Assembly (NCBI RefSeq): GCF_014649375.1
Contig: NZ_BMSX01000001.1
Location: 248,001 to 312,000, forward strand
Source of the DNA: Streptomyces aurantiogriseus
GTDB taxonomy: Bacteria > Actinomycetota > Actinomycetes > Streptomycetales > Streptomycetaceae
Direction of reading: 5' to 3'
DNA: 64,000 nt
Shown: piece after piece, positions 41,806 to 50,571 of the stretch
Position numbering within the stretch: the first letter of the stretch is position 1
How the letters are laid out: each line of letters opens with the position of its first letter
Translations under genes and position numbers: made by a program
Notes under the pieces: generated by a model
Databases searched by the model: none
Seen by the model: the letters and a program-made list of their open reading frames with translations, nothing else
What the model was told of the DNA's origin: nothing

Positions 41806-42378
41806 ATGCGTACTCTGATCAGCACCGCCTTCATCTCGCTCGACGGCGTCGTGGAGGCGCCGGGGGGCGAGCCCGGTTACCGGAACTCCGGGTGGACCTT
41901 CAAGAACGTCGAGTTCCTCCCCGAGGCGTTCGAGATCAAGGGCCGGGAGCAGAAGGAAGCCGGCGCCATGCTGATGGGCCGGACCAGCTACGAGGCGTTC
42001 AGCCCGGTGTGGCCGGACATGGAGGAATTCGCCGACTACAAGGTGATGCCGAAGTACGTCGTCTCCACCACTCTCACCGAGGACGACCTGGTGTCGAACT
42101 GGGGCGAGACCACGATCCTGCGCTCGCTCGACGAGGTCGCCGCATTGAAGGAGACCGAGGGCGGCCCGATCATCGTCCACGGCAGCGCCGCCCTGAACCA
42201 GGGCCTTTCGGACGCCGGCCTGATCGACCGGTACCACCTGCTCGTCTTCCCGCTCCTGCTGGGCGCGGGCAAGCGTCTGTTCAGTGACACGGACAAGGAC
42301 ACCCAGAAGCTGAAGCTGGTCGAGCACGAGGCATACGCCAACGGGCTGCAGAAGAACGTATTCGATGTGGTCCGCTGA
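41806..42378 (+). CDS. dihydrofolate reductase-like (RibD C-terminal) protein
   Basis: The 190-residue protein has the RibD_C / DHFR-like pattern: LISTAFISLDGVVEAPGG at the start, MLMGRTSYEAF, KYVVSTTL, PIIVHGSAALNQGL and LLVFPLLLGAGKRLF. It is expected to reduce a pterin- or pyrimidine-like substrate with NADPH; these small stand-alone proteins are widespread and mostly uncharacterised. ATG 41806 has GGAGG nine bases upstream. Confidence 0.93.
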   Translation: MRTLISTAFISLDGVVEAPGGEPGYRNSGWTFKNVEFLPEAFEIKGREQKEAGAMLMGRTSYEAFSPVWPDMEEFADYKVMPKYVVSTTLTEDDLVSNWGETTILRSLDEVAALKETEGGPIIVHGSAALNQGLSDAGLIDRYHLLVFPLLLGAGKRLFSDTDKDTQKLKLVEHEAYANGLQKNVFDVVR

Positions 42379-42478
42379 CACGGCTCCCGCACTCGCCCTG
42401 CCGTCGCGTCTCCGGACGTGGCACCCGCCGGAAGTACGCAAGCAGGATCACTACGACATGAGAGGCAGGACATCACCC

Positions 42479-42691
42479 ATGACTGCACCGGTGAAGGGCC
42501 CCGCCAGCTACTTCCCCTCGATCGAGAAGAAGTACGGCCGCCCGATCGCGGAGTGGAAGGACCTCATCCGCACCTCGCCCCTGACCAAGCACATGGAACT
42601 GGTCACCTGGCTCAAGACCGAGCACGGACTCGGTCATGGCCACGCCAACGCTCTCGTCGCCCACACTCTCGCCGAAAGCAACGGAAACTGA
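42479..42691 (+). CDS. DUF4287 small protein
   Basis: The 70-residue product contains KGPASYFPSIEKKYGRPIAEW and MELVTWLKTEHGLGHGHANALVAH, the two parts of DUF4287. AGGCAGG lies ten bases before ATG 42479; ATG 42458 would add seven residues. It is about 100 bases downstream of the reductase gene on the same strand, and could be co-transcribed. No function is known. Confidence 0.85.
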   Translation: MTAPVKGPASYFPSIEKKYGRPIAEWKDLIRTSPLTKHMELVTWLKTEHGLGHGHANALVAHTLAESNGN

Positions 42692-42748
42692 CCTGAATGC
42701 AGGTTCCGTGGGACTCACGGCTGGGATCATCGGTCGCCGGGGGGATGC

Positions 42749-45700
42749 ATGGCTGACGAGAAGCAGCGGGACCACGGTGAGGGAGACGTCGCGGGGCTCA
42801 GGGCCTGGGCTGCCGTCGCCGTTCGCCAGGCGCACGAGCTGTGGCCCCAGGCGCGGAAGGATCCGCGGCCGAACGCGTTACGGTTCGTGACCGAGCATCT
42901 GGCCACCATCGAGAGGCTGTTACCGGCGGAGGACCCGGCCCGGGCGGCCGTTGTGCCCTGGCTCGGGCTGCTGATGCGGGCGCGGCTCATGGGCCGGCCG
43001 GACGCCGATCCGCGGGAGCGGGCGGCCGCCCTGAGCCATCTCCGGTGGGCCGACCGTGCCAGGCCGCTGAACGACCGGCTCGCCATGATGGCCCGGGGCA
43101 ACCTGGCCGAGCTGCTCATCCCGCCGGGCATTCCTCCGGAGGCGCTCGACGGCTCGGGGCCGCCCGCCCTGGCCGAATCCCTGCGGGAGCAGCTGACCGA
43201 GGCCCTGAACGTTCTCGCCCGCATCGTCGCCGGGGACCTGACGACGCGGGAGACGGTGGTGGCCGTCATGGAGCGCGTCGCGACGATGCTGTCCTCGTTC
43301 CCCGGCCCGCCCGGGAAGAGTTCGCCGTCTCCACCTCAGGAGGGCAACGGTGGTGAGGAGGCGGCGGGGCCGGCCGGTGCGGTGCCCCGCGGGGGGCCGG
43401 TGGAGGAGGCGCTGGCCGACGCCGTCCAGGGGGTGGTGGACTGGGCGCGCCGGGACGCGGTGAGTTTCGCGCGCCTGCTGGAGTGGCTGTGCGTCACCGT
43501 GAACGATCCCCAGGGCTCCCTGGCGGACGCCGGCCGGGAGCTGGCGGATCTGGGCCTGAACCAGCCGGAGTTCGCGCCGCTGCGCGAGCTGCTCGCCGCG
43601 CTCAGATCGGGCGGGCAGGATCCCCGTTCGCTCGCCGAACGCGTCCACAGCGCCGCGCAGGCGGCCAGGGAGGTCTTGCTCGCCTTGCCTGCGGACGCAC
43701 CCGAGCGGATCCGCGTCGCCAAGTTCCACGCGGCCCTGCTGGTGGCGGGGAACCTCCGGATGCCCGAATCGCTGGACTTCGGCGAGGTGGACGTGGCCGC
43801 GATGCGGCCGGACCCCGACCCCGCGGCGCGTTCGGCCTGGCGGCGAGAGCTGAGCCTGGAACTGATCCTGTCCACCTCGATCGACAACCTGTGGGTGTCG
43901 AACGGCGAGATCGCGCGCGTGGAGCGGAGCGTGGCATGGCTTCGGGAGTGGATCGACGCCCTTCCGGCGGACGGGGCGAGGGCCGCGGCCGCGCGCCGGT
44001 ACCTGACCGCCCTCCTCGCCCATCGCATCGCCACCGCCGCCAGGCTCGGAGGCAGCCTCCAGGACGGCGTCGTCGCCCTGTCGATGACCGAGGGGCTGTC
44101 CGCCACCGATGAACGCGACGAGGTCCAGGCACTGTTCAGCCTCCTCACCGGGTTCCAGCTGGCCCACCGCAGCCGGGACCAGGCCGCGCTGGCCCGCGCG
44201 ACAGAGGACCTGATCCAGACGCTGAGCGACCGGTACGCCTCCCCTGCGCCGGACGCGGGCACACGCTTCGTCGTCACCGGCACGCTGGGCCTGGCCCACG
44301 GCGAGCGTGCCGCCCGCACCGGAGACCAGGCCGACCTCCGGGCCGCCGCCCGTTACCTGCGGGAGGCGGTGGAGATCGATCCGGCCACGGTCTCGCCGCT
44401 GTTCGCACCGTACTTCCCCATGACGCGGGCGCATCTGATGACCGAGCTGGCCCGGGCCGACCCCCGCCGGGAGGTCATCGACCGCGCCATCGCGGAGGTC
44501 CACCGGGTGATCGAGGAATCGCGGACGTCGCCCTGGGACGAAGCCCGGCTGCGGCTCGCCCTCGGCCGGGCCATGTTCCGCGCGACCACCCACCGCAGTG
44601 ACCTCAGCCTGCTCGACCCGTGCATCGCCGAGCTGAGCCGGGTCCGCGCCCTGGCCGCCGAAGGCCACGGCCCGTCATTGAACGTCGAGGTCCTGACGGA
44701 GCTGTCCACGGCCCACTGGATGAGCGCGGTGACCGGTGGCCCGCGCGCGAGTGAGGACCGGAAGGCGAGCTTGGACACCCGCCGCGAGGCACTGGAGCTG
44801 ATGGCCGCCGATGTCCTCCTTCAACTCGGCGCCGAGCACGCCCTGTCGGTGGCCCGGGCCGCGACCGGCCACGTGCTGTGGCTGGCCCTGCGGTGCGCCG
44901 AGGACCGCCGCCCCGCCGAGGCCGTGGAGGCGCTGGAGCTGGGTCGTGCCCTGGTGCTCCAGACGGCCGCCGCAGCACACGGTGTACCCCGGCTGCTGGC
45001 GGACCGGGGTCACTCCGACCTGGCCGAGCGGTGGCGGGCGCAGGCACCGCGGCATCCACTCCAGCAGGGTCCGCGCGAGGGGGGTCGGGTTGAGGGGGGT
45101 CGGGTTGAGGGCGATCCGGTTGAGGGGGATCCGGTTGAGGGGGACGCGGGCGAGGGGCATCCGGCTGAGGGGGATCCGCTCCGGCCGAGGAGAGCGGCCG
45201 TGGTGACGGCCCCGGCCTCCGGCGCTGAGCTGCCGAGCAGCCTGCGGCGCAAGGCGCTCGCCGCACTGGGGGCGGGAAACGGCACCGGTGCGCGGGAGTT
45301 GCTCGGCACTCCGGACGCCGCCGCACTGACCGCCGCGCTGGCCACCTCGGGGGCCGACGCGCTGGTCTACCTGATCCCCGGCGAGGGCTTCCGCCCCCAC
45401 ATCCCGGGATGCGCGCTGATCCTGCGCCCCGGCGGCGCCGAGCCCACCGTGCTCAGCCTGCCCCTGCTGCTCTCCCCCGGCAGCCACCAGCTGGAGCGTT
45501 ACCTCGCCGCCGCCGCCGACCGTTCCCGCAAGGCGGCCGACCCGGACGCGTCGCGTGCGTCGCGGGAGGCCGCCAGGACGGAATGGCAGGCTGCGCTGAG
45601 CGAGCTGTGCGACTGGGCCTGGCCCGCTGCCGTAGGGCCGGTCCTCGACTCCCTGGAACCCCTCGGCCGGCCGCCGCGGATCGTGCTGATCCCCTGCGGC

Positions 45701-46531
45701 CCCCTCGGCGTCGTCCCCTGGCATGCAGCGCGCAAGCACATCCCGCTGGGGGGTTACCGGTACGCCTGCCAGGACGCGGTGTTCAGCTACGCCCCGTCCG
45801 GCGGGCAGTTCCTGCGGGCCGCCGCCCGCGAGCGGCTGCCCGTCACCGGGCGCCGGGTCCTGGTCACCGACCCGCAGCTCAGCCTGGTATGGGCCGAGTT
45901 CGAAACGGAGGCGCTGCGTTCGGCCTGCTACCCGGACGCCCGGCGCTACGGCGAGTTCGTGGAGGCCGAGGGCGTGCCGGATGCGCCGGGGAGCTGCGAG
46001 GACCTGCTGGACGTGCTGCCGGGCGGCGGTCAGCCGGCGGCGGTCGTGCACGTGTCCTGTCACGGCGTGGCCGGTCCGAGCCCTACGCGGTCGGCGCTGT
46101 CACTGGCCGACGGCGAGCTGACCGTCGCCCGGATCCTGGACCACGCCGCGGCCGCGGCGCCCGGCCCGGACGGCCCGCTGGTCGTGCTCAGCGCCTGCGA
46201 GACCGACCTGAGCACGGGCGACCACGACGAGGCACTGACCCTCTCCACCGCCCTGGTCGCCCGGGGCGCGGCCGACGTGGTCGGCTCCCGCTGGGCCGTC
46301 GACGACAGCGCGACCGCGCTGATGATGGCCGTCTTCCACCATTTCCTCACCAGTCGGGACCTCGCTCCCGCCGAAGCGTTGCGCGCCGCCCAGCTGTGGA
46401 TGCTCGACCCGGACCGCCGGCCCCCGCCCGGCCTGGGCGACCCGCTGCACCGCGAGGCCGCCCGCGCCGACCTGCACGAGATCCACCTGTGGGCCGCCTT
46501 CACCCACCAGGGCAATCCCGCTCCACGCTGA
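42749..46531 (+). CDS. large CHAT-domain (caspase-like) protein with helical N-terminus and two TTA codons
   Basis: The 1260-residue product has a long alpha-helical N-terminal region (to about 770) with TPR-like pairs (for example ALSHLRWADRARPLNDRLAMMARGNLAEL region), a low-complexity segment of seven five-residue repeats (777-810) and a C-terminal CHAT domain (about 950-1255). CHAT is a caspase-related protease fold; the catalytic pair is present: His1105 in HVSCHGVAG and Cys1150 in VLSACETDLS. ATG 42749 has GGGGG upstream. TTA codons at residues 44 and 58 would make translation depend on the bldA leucine tRNA. CHAT proteins occur in conflict and programmed-death systems; the target here is unknown. 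Confidence 0.93.
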   Translation: MADEKQRDHGEGDVAGLRAWAAVAVRQAHELWPQARKDPRPNALRFVTEHLATIERLLPAEDPARAAVVPWLGLLMRARLMGRPDADPRERAAALSHLRWADRARPLNDRLAMMARGNLAELLIPPGIPPEALDGSGPPALAESLREQLTEALNVLARIVAGDLTTRETVVAVMERVATMLSSFPGPPGKSSPSPPQEGNGGEEAAGPAGAVPRGGPVEEALADAVQGVVDWARRDAVSFARLLEWLCVTVNDPQGSLADAGRELADLGLNQPEFAPLRELLAALRSGGQDPRSLAERVHSAAQAAREVLLALPADAPERIRVAKFHAALLVAGNLRMPESLDFGEVDVAAMRPDPDPAARSAWRRELSLELILSTSIDNLWVSNGEIARVERSVAWLREWIDALPADGARAAAARRYLTALLAHRIATAARLGGSLQDGVVALSMTEGLSATDERDEVQALFSLLTGFQLAHRSRDQAALARATEDLIQTLSDRYASPAPDAGTRFVVTGTLGLAHGERAARTGDQADLRAAARYLREAVEIDPATVSPLFAPYFPMTRAHLMTELARADPRREVIDRAIAEVHRVIEESRTSPWDEARLRLALGRAMFRATTHRSDLSLLDPCIAELSRVRALAAEGHGPSLNVEVLTELSTAHWMSAVTGGPRASEDRKASLDTRREALELMAADVLLQLGAEHALSVARAATGHVLWLALRCAEDRRPAEAVEALELGRALVLQTAAAAHGVPRLLADRGHSDLAERWRAQAPRHPLQQGPREGGRVEGGRVEGDPVEGDPVEGDAGEGHPAEGDPLRPRRAAVVTAPASGAELPSSLRRKALAALGAGNGTGARELLGTPDAAALTAALATSGADALVYLIPGEGFRPHIPGCALILRPGGAEPTVLSLPLLLSPGSHQLERYLAAAADRSRKAADPDASRASREAARTEWQAALSELCDWAWPAAVGPVLDSLEPLGRPPRIVLIPCGPLGVVPWHAARKHIPLGGYRYACQDAVFSYAPSGGQFLRAAARERLPVTGRRVLVTDPQLSLVWAEFETEALRSACYPDARRYGEFVEAEGVPDAPGSCEDLLDVLPGGGQPAAVVHVSCHGVAGPSPTRSALSLADGELTVARILDHAAAAAPGPDGPLVVLSACETDLSTGDHDEALTLSTALVARGAADVVGSRWAVDDSATALMMAVFHHFLTSRDLAPAEALRAAQLWMLDPDRRPPPGLGDPLHREAARADLHEIHLWAAFTHQGNPAPR
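45077..45178. repeat. 15-bp repeats coding for a five-residue linker repeat in the CHAT gene
   Basis: Seven consecutive units encode EGGRV, EGGRV, EGDPV, EGDPV, EGDAG, EGHPA and EGDPL. The first four DNA units are nearly identical (GGTTGAGGGGGAT type). The stretch lies between the helical region and the CHAT domain, and may vary in copy number. Confidence 0.85.
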
Positions 46532-46633
46532 GCAGCCCTTGCGGAAGCCGACCTACGGTGACCACTGTCACTGACAGCAAGACCGGGCCCCTGCCAGGGA
46601 GGTCCCGGAATCCCCCGAAATGAGACTCACTAC

Positions 46634-47857
46634 ATGCGCGTGCTGTTGATGGCCTACGGGTCGCGCGGAGACGTCGAACCACTGGTGGCGGTTGCGGTGC
46701 AGCTGCGGGACCTGGGAGTGGACGTGCGGATGTGCACGCCTCCGGACTTCGCGGAGCTGTTCGACTCCGTCGGCCTCCCGCTGCTGCCGATCGGCGAGCC
46801 GGTGCGCCCGTTCGTGAAGGGGGTGCTCACCGGGAAGACGAAGGCTCCCGCGGAGGGGCTGCCCGCACGCGCGGCCGCGATGACCGCCACGACGTACGAG
46901 GCGGTCGTCACGGCTGCCGAGGGATGCGACGTGATCCTGGCGACCGGTCTGCTCCCGGCCGCGGCCGGCGCGAGAACGGCAGCCGAGCACCTGGGCATCC
47001 CTTACGTGTTCGTCGCCTACTTCCCCGCCTACCTGCCCTCGCCGCACCACCCGCCGTTCGAGCGGCCGGGCCGGCCGTTCCCGCCCGGCGTGACCGACAA
47101 CCGAATGCTGTGGGACCTGGACACCGAGACCATGAACGTGCTGTTCGGGACCGGTCTCAACGCCCACCGGGCGTCCATCGGCCTGCCGCCGGTGGACCAC
47201 TTCCGCGACCACGTCCTCACCGACCGCCCCTGGCTGGCCACCGACCCGGTCCTCAGCCCGTGGCAGGAGCCGGCGGACCTCGACGTGGTGCAGACCGGCG
47301 CGTGGTTCCGGACGGACGACCGCCCGCTGCCGGCCGACGTGGAGGCGTTCCTCCACGCCGGCGAACCGCCGGTGTACGTGGGGTTCGGCAGCATTCCCCT
47401 GCGCGACGCGGACGACGTGGCCCGCGCGGCCGTCGAGGCGGTCCGGGCGCAGGGCCGCCGTGTGCTTCTCTCCCGCGGCTGGGCCGACCTGGCCGTGGCC
47501 GACGACCAGGACGACTGCTTCGCCGTCGGCGAGGTCAACCACCATGCCCTGTTCCCGCGGGTCGCCGCCGTCGTCCACCACGGCGGCGCGGGCACCACGA
47601 CCACGGCCGCCCGGGCCGGTGCGCCCCAGGTGGTCGTACCCCAGCTGGCGGACCAGCCGTACTGGGCCGGCCGCGTGGCCGACCTCGGCATCGGCGCGGC
47701 ACACGACGGCCCGAACCCGACCTTCGAGTCCCTGTCGGCCGCGCTCGGTGTCGCTCTGGCTCCCGAGACCCGAGCCCGGGCAGCCGCTGTGGCCGGCACG
47801 ATCCGCACCGACGGCGCGACGGTGGCCGCGAAGCTGCTGCTCGACAAGATCGGCTGA
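46634..47857 (+). CDS. GT1-family glycosyltransferase (UDP-glycosyltransferase fold)
   Basis: The 407-residue product begins MRVLLMAYGSRGDVEPLVAVA, the start typical of GtfA/B-like enzymes, and has the donor-binding motif in the second domain: VYVGFGSIPL, FPRVAAVVHHGGAGTTTTAARAGAPQVVVPQLADQPYW (about 308-345). Such enzymes transfer sugars from nucleotide sugars to glycopeptides, macrolides or lipids. No biosynthetic cluster surrounds it, so the acceptor is unknown. A clear terminator follows at 47874. Confidence 0.93.
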   Translation: MRVLLMAYGSRGDVEPLVAVAVQLRDLGVDVRMCTPPDFAELFDSVGLPLLPIGEPVRPFVKGVLTGKTKAPAEGLPARAAAMTATTYEAVVTAAEGCDVILATGLLPAAAGARTAAEHLGIPYVFVAYFPAYLPSPHHPPFERPGRPFPPGVTDNRMLWDLDTETMNVLFGTGLNAHRASIGLPPVDHFRDHVLTDRPWLATDPVLSPWQEPADLDVVQTGAWFRTDDRPLPADVEAFLHAGEPPVYVGFGSIPLRDADDVARAAVEAVRAQGRRVLLSRGWADLAVADDQDDCFAVGEVNHHALFPRVAAVVHHGGAGTTTTAARAGAPQVVVPQLADQPYWAGRVADLGIGAAHDGPNPTFESLSAALGVALAPETRARAAAVAGTIRTDGATVAAKLLLDKIG

Positions 47858-47873
47858 GAAGGCGCCCGACCAG

Positions 47874-47903
47874 GAGGCCCGCCACCCGACGGTGGCGGGC
47901 CTC
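47874..47903 (+). terminator. terminator of the glycosyltransferase gene
   Basis: Perfect 13-bp arms GAGGCCCGCCACC (47874-47886) and GGTGGCGGGCCTC (47891-47903) with a CGAC loop, 16 bases after the stop codon. Confidence 0.85.
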
Positions 47904-47939
47904 GGTCTGTCCCGTGCCAGTAGAGCGTTCACTCCCATC

Positions 47940-48067
47940 CATTGCAATGAACAGGGTGGCCATCGTTGCATTAAATCAAAATCCATTGCAACGTTTTTTC
48001 TGGCCTGACCTGGGCTGATGTAAATCACGCGCAATAATTGCGTTGTCGGATCCGTGAATGCAACGTA
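47940..48067. promoter_or_regulatory. AT-rich regulatory region with repeated TTGCA/TGCAA motifs
   Basis: This stretch before the GtrA gene is low in GC. It contains CATTGCAATG (47940-47949, perfect palindrome), GTTGCAT (47965), CCATTGCAACG (47983-47993), CGCAATAATTGCG (48030-48042, symmetrical) and AATGCAACG (48057-48065). The repetition of one core in both directions suggests a multi-site operator or a curved promoter region. Confidence 0.6.
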
Positions 48068-48108
48068 GCGTTTCCGCCATCAGAAACTGCCCTGTGGAAG
48101 GAACGCCC

Positions 48109-48762
48109 GTGAAGACGCTGCTCTCCCCCCAGCCGGCCGCGGCGTCCCACGGGTCGCAGCAGGCGATACCCACCGGCCCCGCGGCCTCGTTCATCCGCTT
48201 CGTGATCCTCGGTGGCGGTGTGGGGGTCCTCTCCAGCCTGGCCGTCCCCCTCCTCGCCACCCTGATGCCCTGGACACTGGCGAACGCGCTGATCACGATC
48301 GCCTCGACCCTCCTCTGCACGGAACTCCACGCCCGCTTCACCTTCCGCACCGGCGGTCGCGCCGGCTGGCGCCGCCACTGGCAGTCGGCGGGTTCGGCGG
48401 CGGCCGCCTACGGGGCGACCAGTGCCGCGATGTTCGCCCTGCACACCCTTCAGCCGAACCCCGGCCTGCTCACCGAGCAGATCGCGTACCTCAGCGCTTC
48501 CGGCCTCGCCGGCGTCGGCCGCTTCCTGGTCCTGCGTCTGTTCGTCTTCGCGACGGGCCGTGACCGCACGCCGTCCATCCCGGCCCCGGCGAGCGCCCCG
48601 GACCGAACCCCCAGGGAGAGCCTGTCCACCCGCACCTGCACCACGCGCACCAACGGCGCCGACCGCGCCGCCGGCGCCACTCGCGCGCCCCGCGCCCACC
48701 TCGCACGCCCCGCCCGGCACCGGTCGACGAAGCGCCTCACACCTGTCCACAGCTGTGGATGA
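48109..48762 (+). CDS. GtrA-family membrane protein with basic C-terminal tail
   Basis: The 217-residue product has four membrane helices in the order usual for GtrA: FIRFVILGGGVGVLSSLAVPLLA, WTLANALITIASTLLCTELHARFTF, AAAAYGATSAAMFALHTL and IAYLSASGLAGVGRFLVLRLFVF. GtrA proteins are thought to flip or present lipid-linked sugars. The last 60 residues are a soluble tail rich in Arg, Thr, Pro and Ala, longer than usual. GTG 48109 has GGAAGGA upstream. It is preceded by an unusual AT-rich regulatory region. Confidence 0.88.
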   Translation: MKTLLSPQPAAASHGSQQAIPTGPAASFIRFVILGGGVGVLSSLAVPLLATLMPWTLANALITIASTLLCTELHARFTFRTGGRAGWRRHWQSAGSAAAAYGATSAAMFALHTLQPNPGLLTEQIAYLSASGLAGVGRFLVLRLFVFATGRDRTPSIPAPASAPDRTPRESLSTRTCTTRTNGADRAAGATRAPRAHLARPARHRSTKRLTPVHSCG

Positions 48763-48831
48763 CCGAGCCGCCCAGCGCGGATCAGGTACGAGGTACGAGA
48801 TACGAGCAACTCGGTACAACGCATACAACGC

Positions 48832-48868
48832 ACGAGGCCCACCCCGTCCGACACGGGGTGGGCCTCGT
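48832..48868. terminator. bidirectional hairpin terminator between GtrA and LCP genes
   Basis: Perfect 16-bp arms ACGAGGCCCACCCCGT (48832-48847) and its complement (48853-48868) with a 5-base loop. The GtrA and LCP genes converge here. A second smaller hairpin (CCCCGC 48904-48909, GCGGGG 48915-48920) follows; the rest of 48869-49021 holds nothing I recognise. Confidence 0.8.
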
Positions 48869-49021
48869 AGTGAGAGCGCCGGGCAGGCCTTGCACCTGCA
48901 TTTCCCCGCAGGAAGCGGGGCGTCTTTCCTTGGACCACCAACGCAGAACCGATTCGCCGCTGTTGTGGCGACCAGCTCAAGATCAAGCTTACAGCATCCC
49001 GGGAGTGCTCCCGACCACCCG

Positions 49022-50422
49022 TCAGTCGAGCTCGTCCAGCTCCAGGTCGGGGCCGACGACGAGGGTGACCACGTTCGCGGCCGCGTCCGCGGACGCGGAG
49101 GACTGGGCCTTGGGCAGCTGTGAGGAGAGGACCGCGGCCTGCCTCTCCAGGCCCGTCGGGTAGGTGACGGCCGTCCTGCTCACCGTCTCGGGCGCGTTGC
49201 CCGTCTCGGTGACGGTGAAGCCGGCCGCGCGCAGTTTCTCGGCGACGGCCGCGGCGCGTCCGGAGACGCCGGTGCCGTTGAGGACCCGGACGCGCACCTG
49301 GGAGGCGTAGATGAGGTCCTTCACGGCGGCCTGCAGCTGCGCCTTGGTCATCTCCTTGTCGTTGGCCAGGGCGGTGAACAGGTTGGCGGCCTGCGGGTAC
49401 TGCCAGACGACGTTGGCCAGGTCCGACGGGACGTCCGCCTCGCGGGGGTAGTTGGGCACCGTGAGGAAGGCCAGCCGTTCGCTGGGGATGCCCTTGAGCT
49501 CGTTGGCGAGCGCGTAGATCGGCTTGATGCCGGCCAGATCCGGGTCCGTCGTCAGGGACTTGGTGCCGGACTGCAGGAAGCCGTACAGCGAGTCGGGGCT
49601 GGTCAGCTTGTCCTTGGCCTTCTTGACCAGGGCGTTCATGAACTCCTGCTGGCGGCCGATGCGTCCGATGTCGGAGCCGTCGCCGACGCCGTAGCGGACC
49701 CGGACGTAGCCGAGGGCCGTCTCTCCGTCGACGGTCTGGCAGCCGGCCTTCATGTCCAGGCGGGCCTTGTCCGACTTGATGGGCTGCTTGGGGCAGACCT
49801 CGATGCCGTCCAGGGCGTCGACCATGCCCTTGAAGCCGGAGAAGTCGACGGACATGAAGTTGTCGATGCGCAGGCCCGTGTGGGCCTCGACGGTCTTGAT
49901 GCTGCACGCGGCGGCCCCGGCCACCTTGCCGCTGCTGCCGCCGATCGCGAACGCCTCGTTGATCTTGGCCTTGTGCGGGGCGGACGAACTCCCGTCCCCC
50001 TTCTCGCATGCGGGTATCTGCACCCAGGAGTCCCGCGGGAACGACACGACCGCGGCCCACTCCCGGTTCGCGGGGATGTGCAGCACCATCAGTGTGTCCG
50101 ACTGCATGGTGGTCAGGTCGTTGCCGCCGTACTTGGCGTTCGCGCCGTCACGGCTGTCCGAGCCGACGACCAGGATGTTCTTCGAGCCCGGACTGAGGTT
50201 CTCGGGCCGGTCGGCGCCCAACTTGTCGTCGACGTCGGCGGAGTTGATGTTGTTGTTGAGGTCCTGGTAGATCCAGGCGCCGACCCCGCCGACCGCGAGG
50301 ACGACCACCGCGGTCACTCCCCCGCCCCAGGCGAGGATCCGCCCCCGCCGCGTCAGCCTGGTCGTCCCCGCCCTACCGGCTTTGCCCGGCGGAGTACGCC
50401 GTCGCCTTCCACTTCCGCTCAC
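49022..50422 (-). CDS. LytR-CpsA-Psr (LCP) family protein with LytR_C domain
   Basis: The 466-residue product has a basic cytoplasmic N-terminus, one membrane helix (AWGGGVTAVVVLAVGGVGAWIY) and an extracytoplasmic LCP domain: ILVVGSDSRDG, SDTLMVLHIP, VVSFPRDSWVQIP, KINEAFAIGG, VDFSGFKGMVDALDGIEVC and YVRVRYG, including the conserved Arg and Asp that bind the pyrophosphate lipid. A LytR_C domain (VRVRVLNGTGVSGRAAAVAEKLRAAG) ends the protein. LCP enzymes attach glycopolymers to peptidoglycan. GTG 50422 has GGAGGG nine bases upstream. Confidence 0.95.
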   Translation of the reverse strand: MSGSGRRRRTPPGKAGRAGTTRLTRRGRILAWGGGVTAVVVLAVGGVGAWIYQDLNNNINSADVDDKLGADRPENLSPGSKNILVVGSDSRDGANAKYGGNDLTTMQSDTLMVLHIPANREWAAVVSFPRDSWVQIPACEKGDGSSSAPHKAKINEAFAIGGSSGKVAGAAACSIKTVEAHTGLRIDNFMSVDFSGFKGMVDALDGIEVCPKQPIKSDKARLDMKAGCQTVDGETALGYVRVRYGVGDGSDIGRIGRQQEFMNALVKKAKDKLTSPDSLYGFLQSGTKSLTTDPDLAGIKPIYALANELKGIPSERLAFLTVPNYPREADVPSDLANVVWQYPQAANLFTALANDKEMTKAQLQAAVKDLIYASQVRVRVLNGTGVSGRAAAVAEKLRAAGFTVTETGNAPETVSRTAVTYPTGLERQAAVLSSQLPKAQSSASADAAANVVTLVVGPDLELDELD

Positions 50423-50571
50423 CGGCGCTCGCCCTCCGCCTCGGCCGTTCCACCCCGTAAACCGTGCTCGGATCGTGCGGCGTTGGTCACCGCCGAACGA
50501 CGGAACCCTACACGCAGGTAGGAATACGTCCCGAAAACACAGACGACTCATCCGCCCCGGAGGTTGCTGCC

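Noticed and set aside
48869..49021. Possible conserved noncoding RNA or IS end between GtrA and LCP genes
   Set aside because: There is a small hairpin (48904-48920), but no recognisable family, terminal repeats or transposase piece; not enough evidence to call it.
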